A stretch of DNA of 64,000 nt from Zoogloeaceae bacterium. GTDB taxonomy: Bacteria > Pseudomonadota > Gammaproteobacteria > Burkholderiales > Rhodocyclaceae. The translations under genes and the position numbers were made by a program. This document shows positions 27,000 to 35,589 of this stretch, piece after piece. Each line of letters starts with the position of its first letter. Positions within the stretch are counted from its first letter, which is position 1. The stretch spans positions 62,001 to 126,000 of the forward strand of contig JACKLZ010000002.1 in the NCBI GenBank assembly GCA_024235675.1. Reading direction: 5' to 3'. The notes below the pieces were generated by a model, which was not told where the DNA came from, did no database searches, and worked only from the letters and a program-made list of their open reading frames with translations.

Positions 27000-28736
27000 T
27001 CATTGCGCCGGTGCCGCCTGCGCGCCGCGCACAAGCCTGCCTGGCAGTGCGCCGGTGGGCTGCCCGTCGCGATACACCACGGCGCCGCTGACCACGGTGG
27101 CGGCATAGCCTTCGGCGCGCTGCACCAGGCGCCGTCCGCCGCCAGGCAGGTCGTGGGCCACTTCGGGTGCATGCAGTGTGAGACGCTCGGGGTGAATGAC
27201 GTTGATGTCGGCCTTGTAGCCGGGCGCAAGCACACCGCGATCGCACAGGCCCACCGCCTGCGCGGTATCGTGGCTGAGCCACTTGACCACATCCGTCAAT
27301 GGCAGCCGCGCGCCGCGCTGCCGGTCGCGCACCCAGTGGGTGAGCATGAAGGTGGGATAGCTGCCGTCGCAAATGGTGCCGCAGTGCGCGCCGCCATCGC
27401 CCAGGCCGAGCACGGCGCCGGGATGCTGCATCATCTCGCGCGAAGATTCGAGTGAGCCGTATTCGTAGTTGCACAGCGTCACATACAGGTTGTTGCGGCC
27501 GTCCCGCTCGAGCATCAGGTCGTACACCAGCGCTTCGGGGCTCACGCCGAGCCGCGCGGCGCGGGCGGCGATACTGTTCTCAAGCGGTTGCTCGTAATCG
27601 GGCGGATCGCCGAGCAGGAACATGTGGTCAAACTCACGTGCCAACCGACCAAGTACGATGGTCGGGTCGGGGTCGGCCGCTTCGGCCAGGATGCGCGCGC
27701 GCATCTCGGGCTGGCGCAGCGCACGGATGCGCTCCTCGAAGGGCAGCGCGGCGAGCGGCTTGTAGGATTCGCAAGTGTAGAAGGTGTTGAGCGTCAGCTC
27801 GTGGCCGAGCATCACGCCGATGGCCCGGCTCAGCACCTGGGCCTTGATCGGCAGGCCCTGCGCGCCAGCCGCCGCGAAGCGGTCGAGCACCGTTCGCCAA
27901 TCGAGGGTCATCGGCCCGTAGGTGCCTTCGAGCAAGGACACCGACAAGGGCCGGCCGGCAGTTTTCACCAGCCGCAGCAGCAGGTCGAGCGTCGCCTCGG
28001 GCGCATCAAAATCGGTGATCAGCTGCATCACGCCGCGGCCTTCCTGCCGGAGCGCCCCGGCCAGCGCCATCAGTTCGGCCTCGGCGGCCTCGAAGCTGGG
28101 CGTGGAGCGCCCATCACTGGAGCGGTGGAAGAAGGTGCGCGAGGTGGAAAAGCCCATCGCCCCGGCGCGCACCGCCTCGGCCACGATGCGCGCCATCGCA
28201 TCCAGGTCGGCCGCCGTGGCCGGCTCGCGGTCGGCGCCGCGCTGGCCCATCGCGTACACCCGCACCGGCGCATGTGGCACATAGCCACAGATGTCCATGT
28301 CGTACTGCCGCGCGGCGAGAAAATCGAGGTAGTCGGGGTAGCTCTCCCAGGTCCAGGGCAGGCCATCGATCAGCACCGGATGCGGAATGTCCTCGACACC
28401 TTCCATCAGCTGGATCAACAGCTCGTGCTGCGCAGGCCGGCACGGGGCGAAACCGACGCCGCAGTTGCCCATCACCGCGGTCGTCACGCCATGCGAAGAC
28501 GAGGGCACCAACCGGCTCTCCCAGCTCACCTGGCCGTCGTAGTGAGTGTGGATATCGACGAAGCCCGGCACCACGATATGGTCGGCCGCATCAATGACCT
28601 CACGTGCCGCGCCGGAAAGCTTTCCGACGGCACGAATATACCCGCCTGCCACCCCCACATCGGCCTGGACGGGCGCGCCACCGCGACCGTCGACCACCCA
28701 TCCATTACGTATCAAAAGATCATATTTGGTGTCCAT
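27000..28736 (-). CDS. N-acyl-D-amino-acid deacylase-type amidohydrolase
   Basis: A metal-dependent amidohydrolase of 578 residues in the D-aminoacylase group, which removes acyl groups from N-acyl-D-amino acids or related amides. Motifs: DLLIRNGWVVDGRG at the start, the metal-binding GFVDIHTHYDGQVSW, a GVTTAVMGNCGVGFAPCR segment with the bridging Cys, and GDGGAHCGTICDGS near the C-terminus. KADINVI is the usual composite-sandwich end. GGAGG lies 7 bases before the ATG at 28736. It appears monocistronic, on the opposite strand to the split pyc. Exact substrate is unknown. Confidence 0.92.
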   Translation of the reverse strand: MDTKYDLLIRNGWVVDGRGGAPVQADVGVAGGYIRAVGKLSGAAREVIDAADHIVVPGFVDIHTHYDGQVSWESRLVPSSSHGVTTAVMGNCGVGFAPCRPAQHELLIQLMEGVEDIPHPVLIDGLPWTWESYPDYLDFLAARQYDMDICGYVPHAPVRVYAMGQRGADREPATAADLDAMARIVAEAVRAGAMGFSTSRTFFHRSSDGRSTPSFEAAEAELMALAGALRQEGRGVMQLITDFDAPEATLDLLLRLVKTAGRPLSVSLLEGTYGPMTLDWRTVLDRFAAAGAQGLPIKAQVLSRAIGVMLGHELTLNTFYTCESYKPLAALPFEERIRALRQPEMRARILAEAADPDPTIVLGRLAREFDHMFLLGDPPDYEQPLENSIAARAARLGVSPEALVYDLMLERDGRNNLYVTLCNYEYGSLESSREMMQHPGAVLGLGDGGAHCGTICDGSYPTFMLTHWVRDRQRGARLPLTDVVKWLSHDTAQAVGLCDRGVLAPGYKADINVIHPERLTLHAPEVAHDLPGGGRRLVQRAEGYAATVVSGAVVYRDGQPTGALPGRLVRGAQAAPAQ

Positions 28737-29071
28737 AATCACACCTCCGATTGGCACACCGCCCGGCTCCGAACGCGGACACCGCAGGCAGGTCATGGCT
28801 CAGTCATCGACGGCGTGTACTGGATCAGTTATCAGGTTTCAGTCTAGGCAGGCACCAAAGCGCTGTACACGTTCAGCCGACACATGGCGCGGGCGCCCAT
28901 TTTCAGCGGTGTTGCGGCCGTTGGCGGCATCCTTTACACCGAACTCGCCCCGACCCCGGACGCCAGCGTCCAGTTCGCCAGCGCCCTGCCGGGAAAACCT
29001 CCGAGCCGGCCGGTGAGCAAGTGCAGGCGTGATGCCTCGTATTTGCGCCGACAGGTCGGCTCAGGTAGAGA
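28737..29071. other. Intergenic region, no gene recognised
   Basis: About 335 bp between the amidohydrolase start and the glpD stop. A 69-codon open frame at 28884-29093 (+) has no recognisable motif and runs antisense into glpD. The amidohydrolase promoter should lie at the left end, but no clear -35/-10 pair was identified. Confidence 0.4.
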
Positions 29072-30595
29072 TCAGTCCGGCGCAGGCAGATAGGCGGCCG
29101 CCAGCGCCGCGAAATCCGAGATCTGCGCGCCCAGCCAGTCGGCGTCGCGGCCCAGTTCGTCGGCTAGGATGCGAGCGACATCGGGGGCGACGGCGCATGC
29201 CGCATCGGCATCCAGAAACAGCGCCCGACTACGCCGGGCCAGCACGTCCTCGACCGCCAGCGCAAACAGCGCGCGGACCGCGTGGCGCACCTGCGCCTCG
29301 GTCACATCGAGGCGCGGATGCAGGCGTGCGCCGGCCTCAGGCAACACGTCGGCATGCAGCGGCAGATTGGCGGTGCGGCAGGCGCGTGCGCTCAGACCCG
29401 CCTCGCTTGCTGCGCGATCGATCACCTCTTCGGCCATCTGCCGATACGTCGTCCACTTGCCGCCGGCAATGGTGATCAAGCCCTGCGGTGAGACGCGGAT
29501 CACATGCTCGCGCGACAGCTCGCTGCGTGGCGCATCGGGGTCGGCGGCGATGAGCGGGCGCAGGCCGGCGAACACACTGCGAATATCGGCACGCCCCGGC
29601 GCTCGCACCAGATAGCGCGCAGCGGTGCGCAATATGAAGTCGATCTCGGCCGCCTGCGCCTGCGGTTCGAGCGGGATGTCGTCGCGCGGCGTGTCGGTAG
29701 TGCCGAGCAGCACCTTACCCTGCCAGGGGATCATGAACAGCACGCGACCGTCGTCGGTCTCGGGCACCAGCAGCGCCGCCTCGCCGGGCAGCCAGGCGGC
29801 GTCCACCACCACATGCACGCCCTGGCTGGGCGCGAGCATGGGCGGCGCGTCGGGGAGCGCCATGCGGCGAATGTCATCGGCCCACACGCCGGTGGCGTTG
29901 ATGACCGCGCGGGCGGTGAAGCTCAGCGCCTCACCGGTGATCTCGTCATGCCCACGCACACCGGTGATGCGCCCATCCGTCTCGATGAGGCCGGTGACCG
30001 GCGCGTAGTTGAGCGCGATGCCGCCGTGATCGAACACGGTTTGTGCCAAGGCGATGGCCAGGCCGGCGTCATCGAACTGGCCATCGAAATATTCCACCCC
30101 GCCCAACAAGCCATCGGGCCGCGCATTGGGCAGCGCCGCGCGCGTCTCGGCCGCAGACAGGCCACGCACCAGACCCAGACTGTAGCGCCCGGCCAGCCAT
30201 TCATAGGCCGTCAGCCCGACGCGCAGCTTGAGCTGCTCCCAGCGGTTGTAGACCGGCACCACAAAACGCAGCGGCGTGACCTGCGCCGGCGCGTTCTTGA
30301 GCAAGCGGGCCCGCTCGATGAGTGCCTCGCGCACCAAGCCGATCCGGCCCTGACCGAGGTAGCGCACCCCGCCGTGGATCAGTTTGGTCGAGCGCGAACT
30401 GGTGCCCTTGGCAAAGTCATACGCCTCCAGCAGCAGCGTACGATAGCCCCGGCTGGCCGCGTCCACCGCCGCGCCCAGGCCGGTTGCACCACCGCCGATG
30501 ATGATCACATCCCACTCTTCTACCGCCTGCGCGGCCGCCAGCAGCGCCGGTCGCGCCAAAGCGGGCGGCGCCAGTTTGATATCGTCAGGCGCCAT
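29072..30595 (-). CDS. glpD: Aerobic glycerol-3-phosphate dehydrogenase
   Basis: A membrane-associated flavoenzyme oxidising sn-glycerol-3-phosphate to dihydroxyacetone phosphate and passing electrons to quinone. In 507 residues the FAD dinucleotide-binding motif is IIIGGGATGLGAAVDA, followed by the family signatures AKGTSSRSTKLIHGGVRYL and, later, FVFAGLRP-type and ITIAGGKWTTYRQMAE sequences; the C-terminal helical domain is present. The start ATG lies inside the end of glpK (11-bp overlap), so expression is coupled. Together with GlpK it converts glycerol to a glycolytic intermediate. Confidence 0.97.
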   Translation of the reverse strand: MAPDDIKLAPPALARPALLAAAQAVEEWDVIIIGGGATGLGAAVDAASRGYRTLLLEAYDFAKGTSSRSTKLIHGGVRYLGQGRIGLVREALIERARLLKNAPAQVTPLRFVVPVYNRWEQLKLRVGLTAYEWLAGRYSLGLVRGLSAAETRAALPNARPDGLLGGVEYFDGQFDDAGLAIALAQTVFDHGGIALNYAPVTGLIETDGRITGVRGHDEITGEALSFTARAVINATGVWADDIRRMALPDAPPMLAPSQGVHVVVDAAWLPGEAALLVPETDDGRVLFMIPWQGKVLLGTTDTPRDDIPLEPQAQAAEIDFILRTAARYLVRAPGRADIRSVFAGLRPLIAADPDAPRSELSREHVIRVSPQGLITIAGGKWTTYRQMAEEVIDRAASEAGLSARACRTANLPLHADVLPEAGARLHPRLDVTEAQVRHAVRALFALAVEDVLARRSRALFLDADAACAVAPDVARILADELGRDADWLGAQISDFAALAAAYLPAPD

Positions 30596-32075
30596 CGGCC
30601 CAGCCCCGGTTGCGTTCGATGGCCTTGTGCCAGCGCGCGATCAAGGCTTCACGCCAGTCCGCCGACGCGGTCGGCTCAAACGCGCGGTCGAGCTGCCAGT
30701 GCGCGGCAATCGCCGCATCGTCCGGCCACACGCCCACCGCGCGGCCAGCCAGAAAGGCCGCGCCCAGGGCGGTGGTTTCGGTCTGCCGGGGGCGCAACAC
30801 CGGCACGCCCAGCAGGTCGGCCTGCAACTGCATGAGCAGATTGTTGCGAGTCATGCCGCCATCGACGCGCAGCTCCTTGACCTCCGCCCCATCCGCCGCC
30901 ATGGCGGTGAGCAGATCGACGTTCTGCAGAGCCACGGCTTCGAGTGCGGCGCGGGCAATGTGGGCGGCGGTGGAGCCACGTGTCATGCCCATCAGGCTGC
31001 CGCGCGCGTAGGCGTCCCAGTGCGGCGCGCCGAGGCCGGCAAAGGCCGGCACCATCACCACCTCGCCGCTGTCGGGCACTTGCGCGGCCAGCGCTTCGAT
31101 GTCGCCGGCGGCGGCGATCAGACCGAGGCCGTCGCGCAGCCACTGCACCACCGCGCCGGCCATGAACACGCCGCCTTCGAGCAGGTAGTCGGTGCCTTCG
31201 GGCCGTTGCCAGCCAATCGTCGTGAGCAAGCGGTGCTGCGATTCGACCGGCTGCTGCCCGGTATTGAGCGTCAGGAAACAGCCGGTGCCGTAGGTGTTCT
31301 TGGCCATGCCCGGCGCGAGACAGGCCTGGCCAAAGGTGGCCGCCTGCTGGTCGCCCGCCACCCCGGCGATCGGAATCGCCGCGCCCAGCACCGCCGGCGC
31401 GCACGCGCCCAGCACGCCGCTCGACGCCACCACGGCCGGCAATACCGCACGCGGAATGTCGAACAAGACCAGCAAGTCCTCATCCCACTGCTGGCGATGG
31501 ATATCGAAAAGCATGGTTCGCGCCGCATTGCTGGCGTCGGTCACATGGCAGGCGCCCGCAGTGAGATTCCAGATCAGCCAGCTGTCGATGGTGCCAAAGG
31601 CCAGCTCGCCGGCGGCGGCACGCGCTCGCGCACCCGGCACGTGCTCGAGCAGCCAGGCCAGCTTGGTGGCCGAAAAATAGGCGTCCAGCTCCAGCCCGGT
31701 GCGCGCGCGGATCAGCGGCGCGTGGCCTTGCTCGCGCAACGCATCGCAGGCTTCGGCGGTGCGCCGGTCTTGCCAGACGATGGCCGGCGCCACCGGCTGA
31801 CCGCTGGCGCGATCCCACAGCACCGTGGTCTCGCGCTGGTTGCTGATGCCCACTGCACGCACCGCGGCGGGTGCCACGCCCGCCTCGGCCAGGGCCTGCT
31901 TTGCGCAGGCCAGTTGGGTCTGCCAGATCTCGCGCGCGTCATGCTCGACCCAGCCCGGTCGCGGAAACTGCTGCGCAAACTCCTGTTGCGCCAGCGCACA
32001 CACCTGCGCCTTGGTGTCGAACAGCATCGCGCGGGAGCTGGTCGTGCCTTGATCGAGCGCGAGGATGTAATCCAT
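30585..32075 (-). CDS. glpK: Glycerol kinase
   Basis: Phosphorylates glycerol with ATP to sn-glycerol-3-phosphate. The 496-residue FGGY-family protein begins ILALDQGTTSSRAMLFD and has GISNQRETTVLWDRASG, YGTGCFLTLNTG, the C-terminal nucleotide motif LRVDGGMTRNNLLMQ and GAAFLAGRAVG. AAGGA lies 8 bases before the ATG. It leads a glpK-glpD operon; no glpF or glpR is in this window. TTTCGTT-type repeats upstream are compatible with GlpR-like control. Confidence 0.98.
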   Translation of the reverse strand: MDYILALDQGTTSSRAMLFDTKAQVCALAQQEFAQQFPRPGWVEHDAREIWQTQLACAKQALAEAGVAPAAVRAVGISNQRETTVLWDRASGQPVAPAIVWQDRRTAEACDALREQGHAPLIRARTGLELDAYFSATKLAWLLEHVPGARARAAAGELAFGTIDSWLIWNLTAGACHVTDASNAARTMLFDIHRQQWDEDLLVLFDIPRAVLPAVVASSGVLGACAPAVLGAAIPIAGVAGDQQAATFGQACLAPGMAKNTYGTGCFLTLNTGQQPVESQHRLLTTIGWQRPEGTDYLLEGGVFMAGAVVQWLRDGLGLIAAAGDIEALAAQVPDSGEVVMVPAFAGLGAPHWDAYARGSLMGMTRGSTAAHIARAALEAVALQNVDLLTAMAADGAEVKELRVDGGMTRNNLLMQLQADLLGVPVLRPRQTETTALGAAFLAGRAVGVWPDDAAIAAHWQLDRAFEPTASADWREALIARWHKAIERNRGWADGA

Positions 32076-32164
32076 GGACGAGTCCTTTGGGTTTTCGCTC
32101 GCACCCGTGCGGGGTGTGAGCGCAACGCATACCGACGCCTTCGACGATAGCCGATTCGCCCGGC

Positions 32165-32228
32165 CGACGAAACACGCAGCGCATAGACAGATGAATTTCG
32201 TTCATCCCAAGGCCAGTGCTTTTCGTTT
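32165..32228 (-). promoter_or_regulatory. TTTCGTT repeats upstream of glpK
   Basis: TTTCGTT occurs at 32196-32202 and 32221-32227, and GACGAAAC (the complement of GTTTCGTC) at about 32166. DeoR-family GlpR repressors bind repeats of TTTCG-like sequence, so these may be operator half-sites. The 317-bp region between glpK and ilvE holds no gene; a small hairpin (CCGGCAA...TTGCCGG, 32345-32362) lies in the ilvE leader. Confidence 0.35.
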
Positions 32229-32392
32229 GAGCCACGCCGCGCCCTGCCCCAAGCTGAGCCCATCGCCTCATCGCCCGACCCCGCCCTCGCCCACCCGGCA
32301 TCCGGCGCCGCATTGGGCCACCGCACCGCACAACGGACGTCCTGCCGGCAAGGCTTTGCCGGTTCAATCAAAGCATTTTGAGGACGCACATC

Positions 32393-33313
32393 ATGAGTAT
32401 GGAAAACCGCGACGGCTGGATCTGGATGGACGGGCAATGGACGCCCTGGCGCGACGCCAAGGTGCACGCCATGACCCACACGCTGCACTACGGCTTGGGC
32501 TGTTTCGAAGGCATCCGCGCCTACGCCACCCCTGCTGGCCCGGCCATCTTCCGTCTGGACGAACACATCGAGCGCCTGTTCGACTCGGCCAAAATCCTCG
32601 GCCTCGACATGCCCTGGGACGCCTCCACGCTGCGCCAGGCTTGCATCGACGCCATCGAACGCAACGATCTTGAAAGCGGCTACATCCGCCCGCTGGTGTT
32701 TCTCGGCGCCGAGAAAGCCGGCGTCGATCCGATCGGCACCGAGGTGCATGTGATGATCGCCGCCTGGGCCTGGGGCGCCTACCTGGGCGCCGACGGCCTG
32801 GACAAGGGCATCCGCGTCAAGGTGGCCAGCTTCGCCCGCCATCATGTGAACGTGCAGATGTGCCGCGCCAAGTCGGTGTCCACCTATACCAACTCCATCC
32901 TCGCCTGCCGCGAGGCTCGGCAAGAGGGCTACGACGAGGCGCTGCTGCTCGACACCGACGGCTTCGTCGCCGAGGGGCCGGGCGAGAACGTGTTTGTGGT
33001 CAAGCGCGGCAAACTGTACGAGCCCGAAATCACCTCAGCACTCGACGGCATCACCCGCCGTACCATCCATGCGCTGGCAGCCGATGCGGGCTACGCGATC
33101 GAATCACGCCGTATCACCCGCGACGAGTTGTATGTCGCCGACGAGGTGTTCTTCACCGGCACGGCGGCCGAAGTGACACCGGTGGTGGAGGTCGACCGCC
33201 GCCGCGTCGGCACCGGCAAGCCCGGCCCGATCACGCAGGATCTGCAGCGACGCTTTTTTGCCACGGTGCGCGGCGAGGACACCGAACATACCGACTGGCT
33301 GACGCCCTGCTGA
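32393..33313 (+). CDS. ilvE: Branched-chain-amino-acid aminotransferase
   Basis: A fold-type IV PLP enzyme making or degrading leucine, isoleucine and valine by transfer with 2-oxoglutarate/glutamate. In 306 residues: MTHTLHYGLGCFEGIRAY at the N-terminus, the PLP lysine in CRAKSVSTYTNSILA, GYDEALLLDTDGFVAEGPGENVF and FFTGTAAEVTPVVEVD. The Ser-Val-Ser after the lysine replaces the more usual Ala/Ser-Gly-Gly, seen in some proteobacterial members. AGGA precedes the ATG at a normal distance. It is divergent from glpK. Confidence 0.96.
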   Translation: MSMENRDGWIWMDGQWTPWRDAKVHAMTHTLHYGLGCFEGIRAYATPAGPAIFRLDEHIERLFDSAKILGLDMPWDASTLRQACIDAIERNDLESGYIRPLVFLGAEKAGVDPIGTEVHVMIAAWAWGAYLGADGLDKGIRVKVASFARHHVNVQMCRAKSVSTYTNSILACREARQEGYDEALLLDTDGFVAEGPGENVFVVKRGKLYEPEITSALDGITRRTIHALAADAGYAIESRRITRDELYVADEVFFTGTAAEVTPVVEVDRRRVGTGKPGPITQDLQRRFFATVRGEDTEHTDWLTPC

Positions 33314-33347
33314 AGCGGTGTGACATCACCCCTCGGGCGGTGGCAAG

Positions 33348-33875
33348 ATGAGCGCTCACCCCGCCCATCGAGCCACCGCAGTGCCCCCTCACCCAACACC
33401 CGACACCGCCGATTCGCCAGGCTGCTGGCACGCCTGGTTTGACGGCGCCGCCTCGCCCAACCCCGGCAAGCTGGGCCTCGGCGTGGTCCTGCAATCGCCC
33501 GATGGCGCGCAAACCGAGCTCTCGGCCCGCGGCGACGGCACCGGCTGCAGCAACGAAGCAGAGCTGCAGGCCGTCTGCCTCGCCCTCACCCACGCGCACG
33601 CGGCCGGCGCCCGGCACCTCATCCTCACCGGCGATAGCGACTTCGCGGTTCGCCACGGAGCAGGCCTGGATCACACCGCCGTGCCACGGCTGGTCGCGTT
33701 GATCGGGCAGGTGCACGACTGGGCAAGCCACTTCGAACACCTCGAATTCCGTTGGGTCCCCCGGCATCGCAACCAGGCGGCCGACCGGCTCTCCCGCGCC
33801 GCACTCGGCCTGCCGCACAAGCCGGCGCCGCACCCCGGCAAAACACGTCCCGCCAAGCGACGACGCCGCGCCTGA
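33348..33875 (+). CDS. Ribonuclease HI family protein
   Basis: A 175-residue RNase H-fold protein. The acidic catalytic set is present: Asp in WFDGAASPNPG, Glu in SNEAELQAV, Asp in LTGDSDFAVR and the final Asp in NQAADRLSRAAL. It lacks the basic handle of E. coli RnhA and resembles the YpeP/ypdQ-like group. An N-terminal proline-rich stretch of about 25 residues and a basic tail (KTRPAKRRRRA) flank the domain. It probably cleaves RNA in RNA-DNA hybrids, as an accessory to the main RnhA; this is inferred. It starts 34 bp after ilvE. Confidence 0.88.
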   Translation: MSAHPAHRATAVPPHPTPDTADSPGCWHAWFDGAASPNPGKLGLGVVLQSPDGAQTELSARGDGTGCSNEAELQAVCLALTHAHAAGARHLILTGDSDFAVRHGAGLDHTAVPRLVALIGQVHDWASHFEHLEFRWVPRHRNQAADRLSRAALGLPHKPAPHPGKTRPAKRRRRA

Positions 33876-33977
33876 GCGTGCCCGTCGACCCGCAAGTACA
33901 CCCCGCGGTGGAATTCGGCACGCACACCATCGCGCCGCAGCCACTAAACTACGGGTTTTGATCGGGGGATACTCACT

Positions 33978-34460
33978 GTGACCATCCGTGGCGTCTTCCA
34001 TGCCTTGCCGCCCAATGTCTTCGGAAACCGCATCCGTACGCGCGACGATCTGGCGCAATTTGTGAGCGGCGCTCACGCCATTGCGCCCCGCGCACAACTC
34101 GACCTCGCCGACGCCGGCGACAGTCTGGCCGCCCTGTGTGAGCGCCTCGACCTGCCCGAGGCCATCGGCGTCCAGCCGCTGAACATCCCCAACGCCGCAG
34201 CGGCGCGCTACATTCCGGCGTACCGTCTGCCTGCACTCGCCGATCGCATCGACGCGGTCGCACCCGGCACGCTCGCCAAAGCCATCAGCCGGCGCAACAC
34301 GAGCCCGGCCGGCCAAACCGCGCCGCCCGCCACCGACAAAGGCAGCGTCGCCCGCCAGTTTCTGCAGCTCAAGCGCTTCTACCGCGACTGCGCGACGCAG
34401 CAGTGCGACGTGCTGTTTGTTCAACACCTCGGCAATGACGACGGCCCCTCGGCCAGCTAA
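33978..34460 (+). CDS. Hypothetical protein
   Basis: A 160-residue protein starting with GTG at 33978. No family was recognised. It has no signal peptide or membrane segment. The N-terminal half is mixed alpha/beta (IRGVFHALPPNVFGNRIRT); the middle is low complexity (SPAGQTAPPATDKG), and the C-terminal end is KRFYRDCATQQCDVLFVQHL. Good codon periodicity and close spacing (12 bp) to the next gene support that it is real. It may be cotranscribed with the secreted HEXXH protein. Confidence 0.6.
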   Translation: MTIRGVFHALPPNVFGNRIRTRDDLAQFVSGAHAIAPRAQLDLADAGDSLAALCERLDLPEAIGVQPLNIPNAAAARYIPAYRLPALADRIDAVAPGTLAKAISRRNTSPAGQTAPPATDKGSVARQFLQLKRFYRDCATQQCDVLFVQHLGNDDGPSAS

Positions 34461-34472
34461 GCACTGGCAAGC

Positions 34473-35183
34473 GTGCCGCCGTCCGGTCGCCTCTCCCGGC
34501 AAACGTTTTTGCCACCGCTTCCCGCGACGCTGACGCGTTACGGGCTCCTGATCGCCGTGCTGGCCGCACTCCCCGCCAGCGCCGCATCCCCCGACTTCGC
34601 CGCACGCTGCAACGCCCTGGCCGCGGCCGCGCGCGTACGCGTGGTGTTCGAGGACCGCCCGGTCGCCTACGACAACCACCACGACACCGCCGCACTCGGC
34701 CGTCGGTCCGGCGCCGCCGCGAGTCGAAACCACAGCGTGTTGGGCGTGACCCATGCCACACCGCAGAGCCGGCTGGAAGTGACTGCACGGGCGCTGGTCG
34801 ACACCGACGGACGGGTGTGTGCGGCGCCGGACATCACGCTGAATCTGGGGTTTTCGGAGATGACCGTCTCGCTGGCGCGCGAACTCACAACAGCGTGCCA
34901 ACGACAGCTTGTCGGCGCGCATGAGCAGCAACATGTGGCGATCTGGCGCAACCACTACCGGGCCGGCGCCCGCCTGATCGAAACCCGCCTGCGTCAGACG
35001 CCACCGGCGCCGCTGTACTTTGCCACCCGACAGGCCATGCAGCACGGACTGTCAGTGCAGATCAAGGCGCGGATCGCACCCTTGCTGGCGCGTCTGGACG
35101 CGGGCATCGGCGCAGCCCACGCCAGCATCGACTCACCCGCCGCCTATCGCGAGGTCGAAAGCCGGATGCGCACCTGCCCGTAA
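34473..35183 (+). CDS. Secreted protein with HEXXH zinc-protease motif
   Basis: A 236-residue protein with a likely signal peptide (hydrophobic stretch LLIAVLAALPASAA near residues 25-38) and the motif AHEQQHVAIW near residue 150, which matches the HEXXH zinc-binding signature of metallopeptidases. Overall layout resembles DUF922-type secreted putative zinc proteases, but no further match is claimed. The start is GTG at 34473; a start closer to the hydrophobic stretch is possible. It follows the hypothetical gene by 12 bp. A periplasmic peptidase role is inferred from the motif alone. Confidence 0.65.
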   Translation: MPPSGRLSRQTFLPPLPATLTRYGLLIAVLAALPASAASPDFAARCNALAAAARVRVVFEDRPVAYDNHHDTAALGRRSGAAASRNHSVLGVTHATPQSRLEVTARALVDTDGRVCAAPDITLNLGFSEMTVSLARELTTACQRQLVGAHEQQHVAIWRNHYRAGARLIETRLRQTPPAPLYFATRQAMQHGLSVQIKARIAPLLARLDAGIGAAHASIDSPAAYREVESRMRTCP

Positions 35184-35202
35184 CACCAGGGGCAACAATG
35201 CC

Positions 35203-35559
35203 CTACGACAGTCCCAGCAACACCAGCCCGACCGCCGCCGGCAGTGCCTGCACAAACAGAATTTTCCGGCTCGCTGTCGCCGCGCCATAGACCCCGGCGA
35301 TCAGCACGCAGAGCAAAAAGAAGACTTTCACCGACCCGCCTTCCGCCCCGAGACTGAGCCCCCAGATCAGGCCGGCGGCGAGAAAGCCGTTGTACAAACC
35401 CTGATTGGCGGCCAGTACTTTGGACGCACGCGCCGCTTCCAGCGTTTGGCCAAACGCCCGCAAACCGGCCGGCTTGTCCCACAGGAACATTTCGAGCACC
35501 AGAATATAGGCGTGGATCAGCGCGACGAGCGCGATATCGATCGAACTGAGCGTAGCCAT
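35203..35559 (-). CDS. DUF1304 family membrane protein
   Basis: A 118-residue inner-membrane protein with four predicted segments and the DUF1304 signatures LVALIHAYILVLEMFLW, NQGLYNGFLAAGLIWG and GVYGAATASRKILFVQALPA. The function of the family is unknown. It starts 30 bp after the end of the DnaJ-like gene on the same strand, so the two may be cotranscribed. Confidence 0.9.
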   Translation of the reverse strand: MATLSSIDIALVALIHAYILVLEMFLWDKPAGLRAFGQTLEAARASKVLAANQGLYNGFLAAGLIWGLSLGAEGGSVKVFFLLCVLIAGVYGAATASRKILFVQALPAAVGLVLLGLS

Positions 35560-35589
35560 GAATGCCTCTCGATAGCCCGGCGGGCCGGT

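Noticed and set aside
28884..29093. Short open frame between the amidohydrolase and glpD
   Set aside because: No ribosome-binding site or motif; overlaps glpD antisense.
32345..32362. Hairpin in the ilvE leader as an attenuator
   Set aside because: There is no T run and no leader peptide rich in branched-chain codons, so attenuation is not supported.
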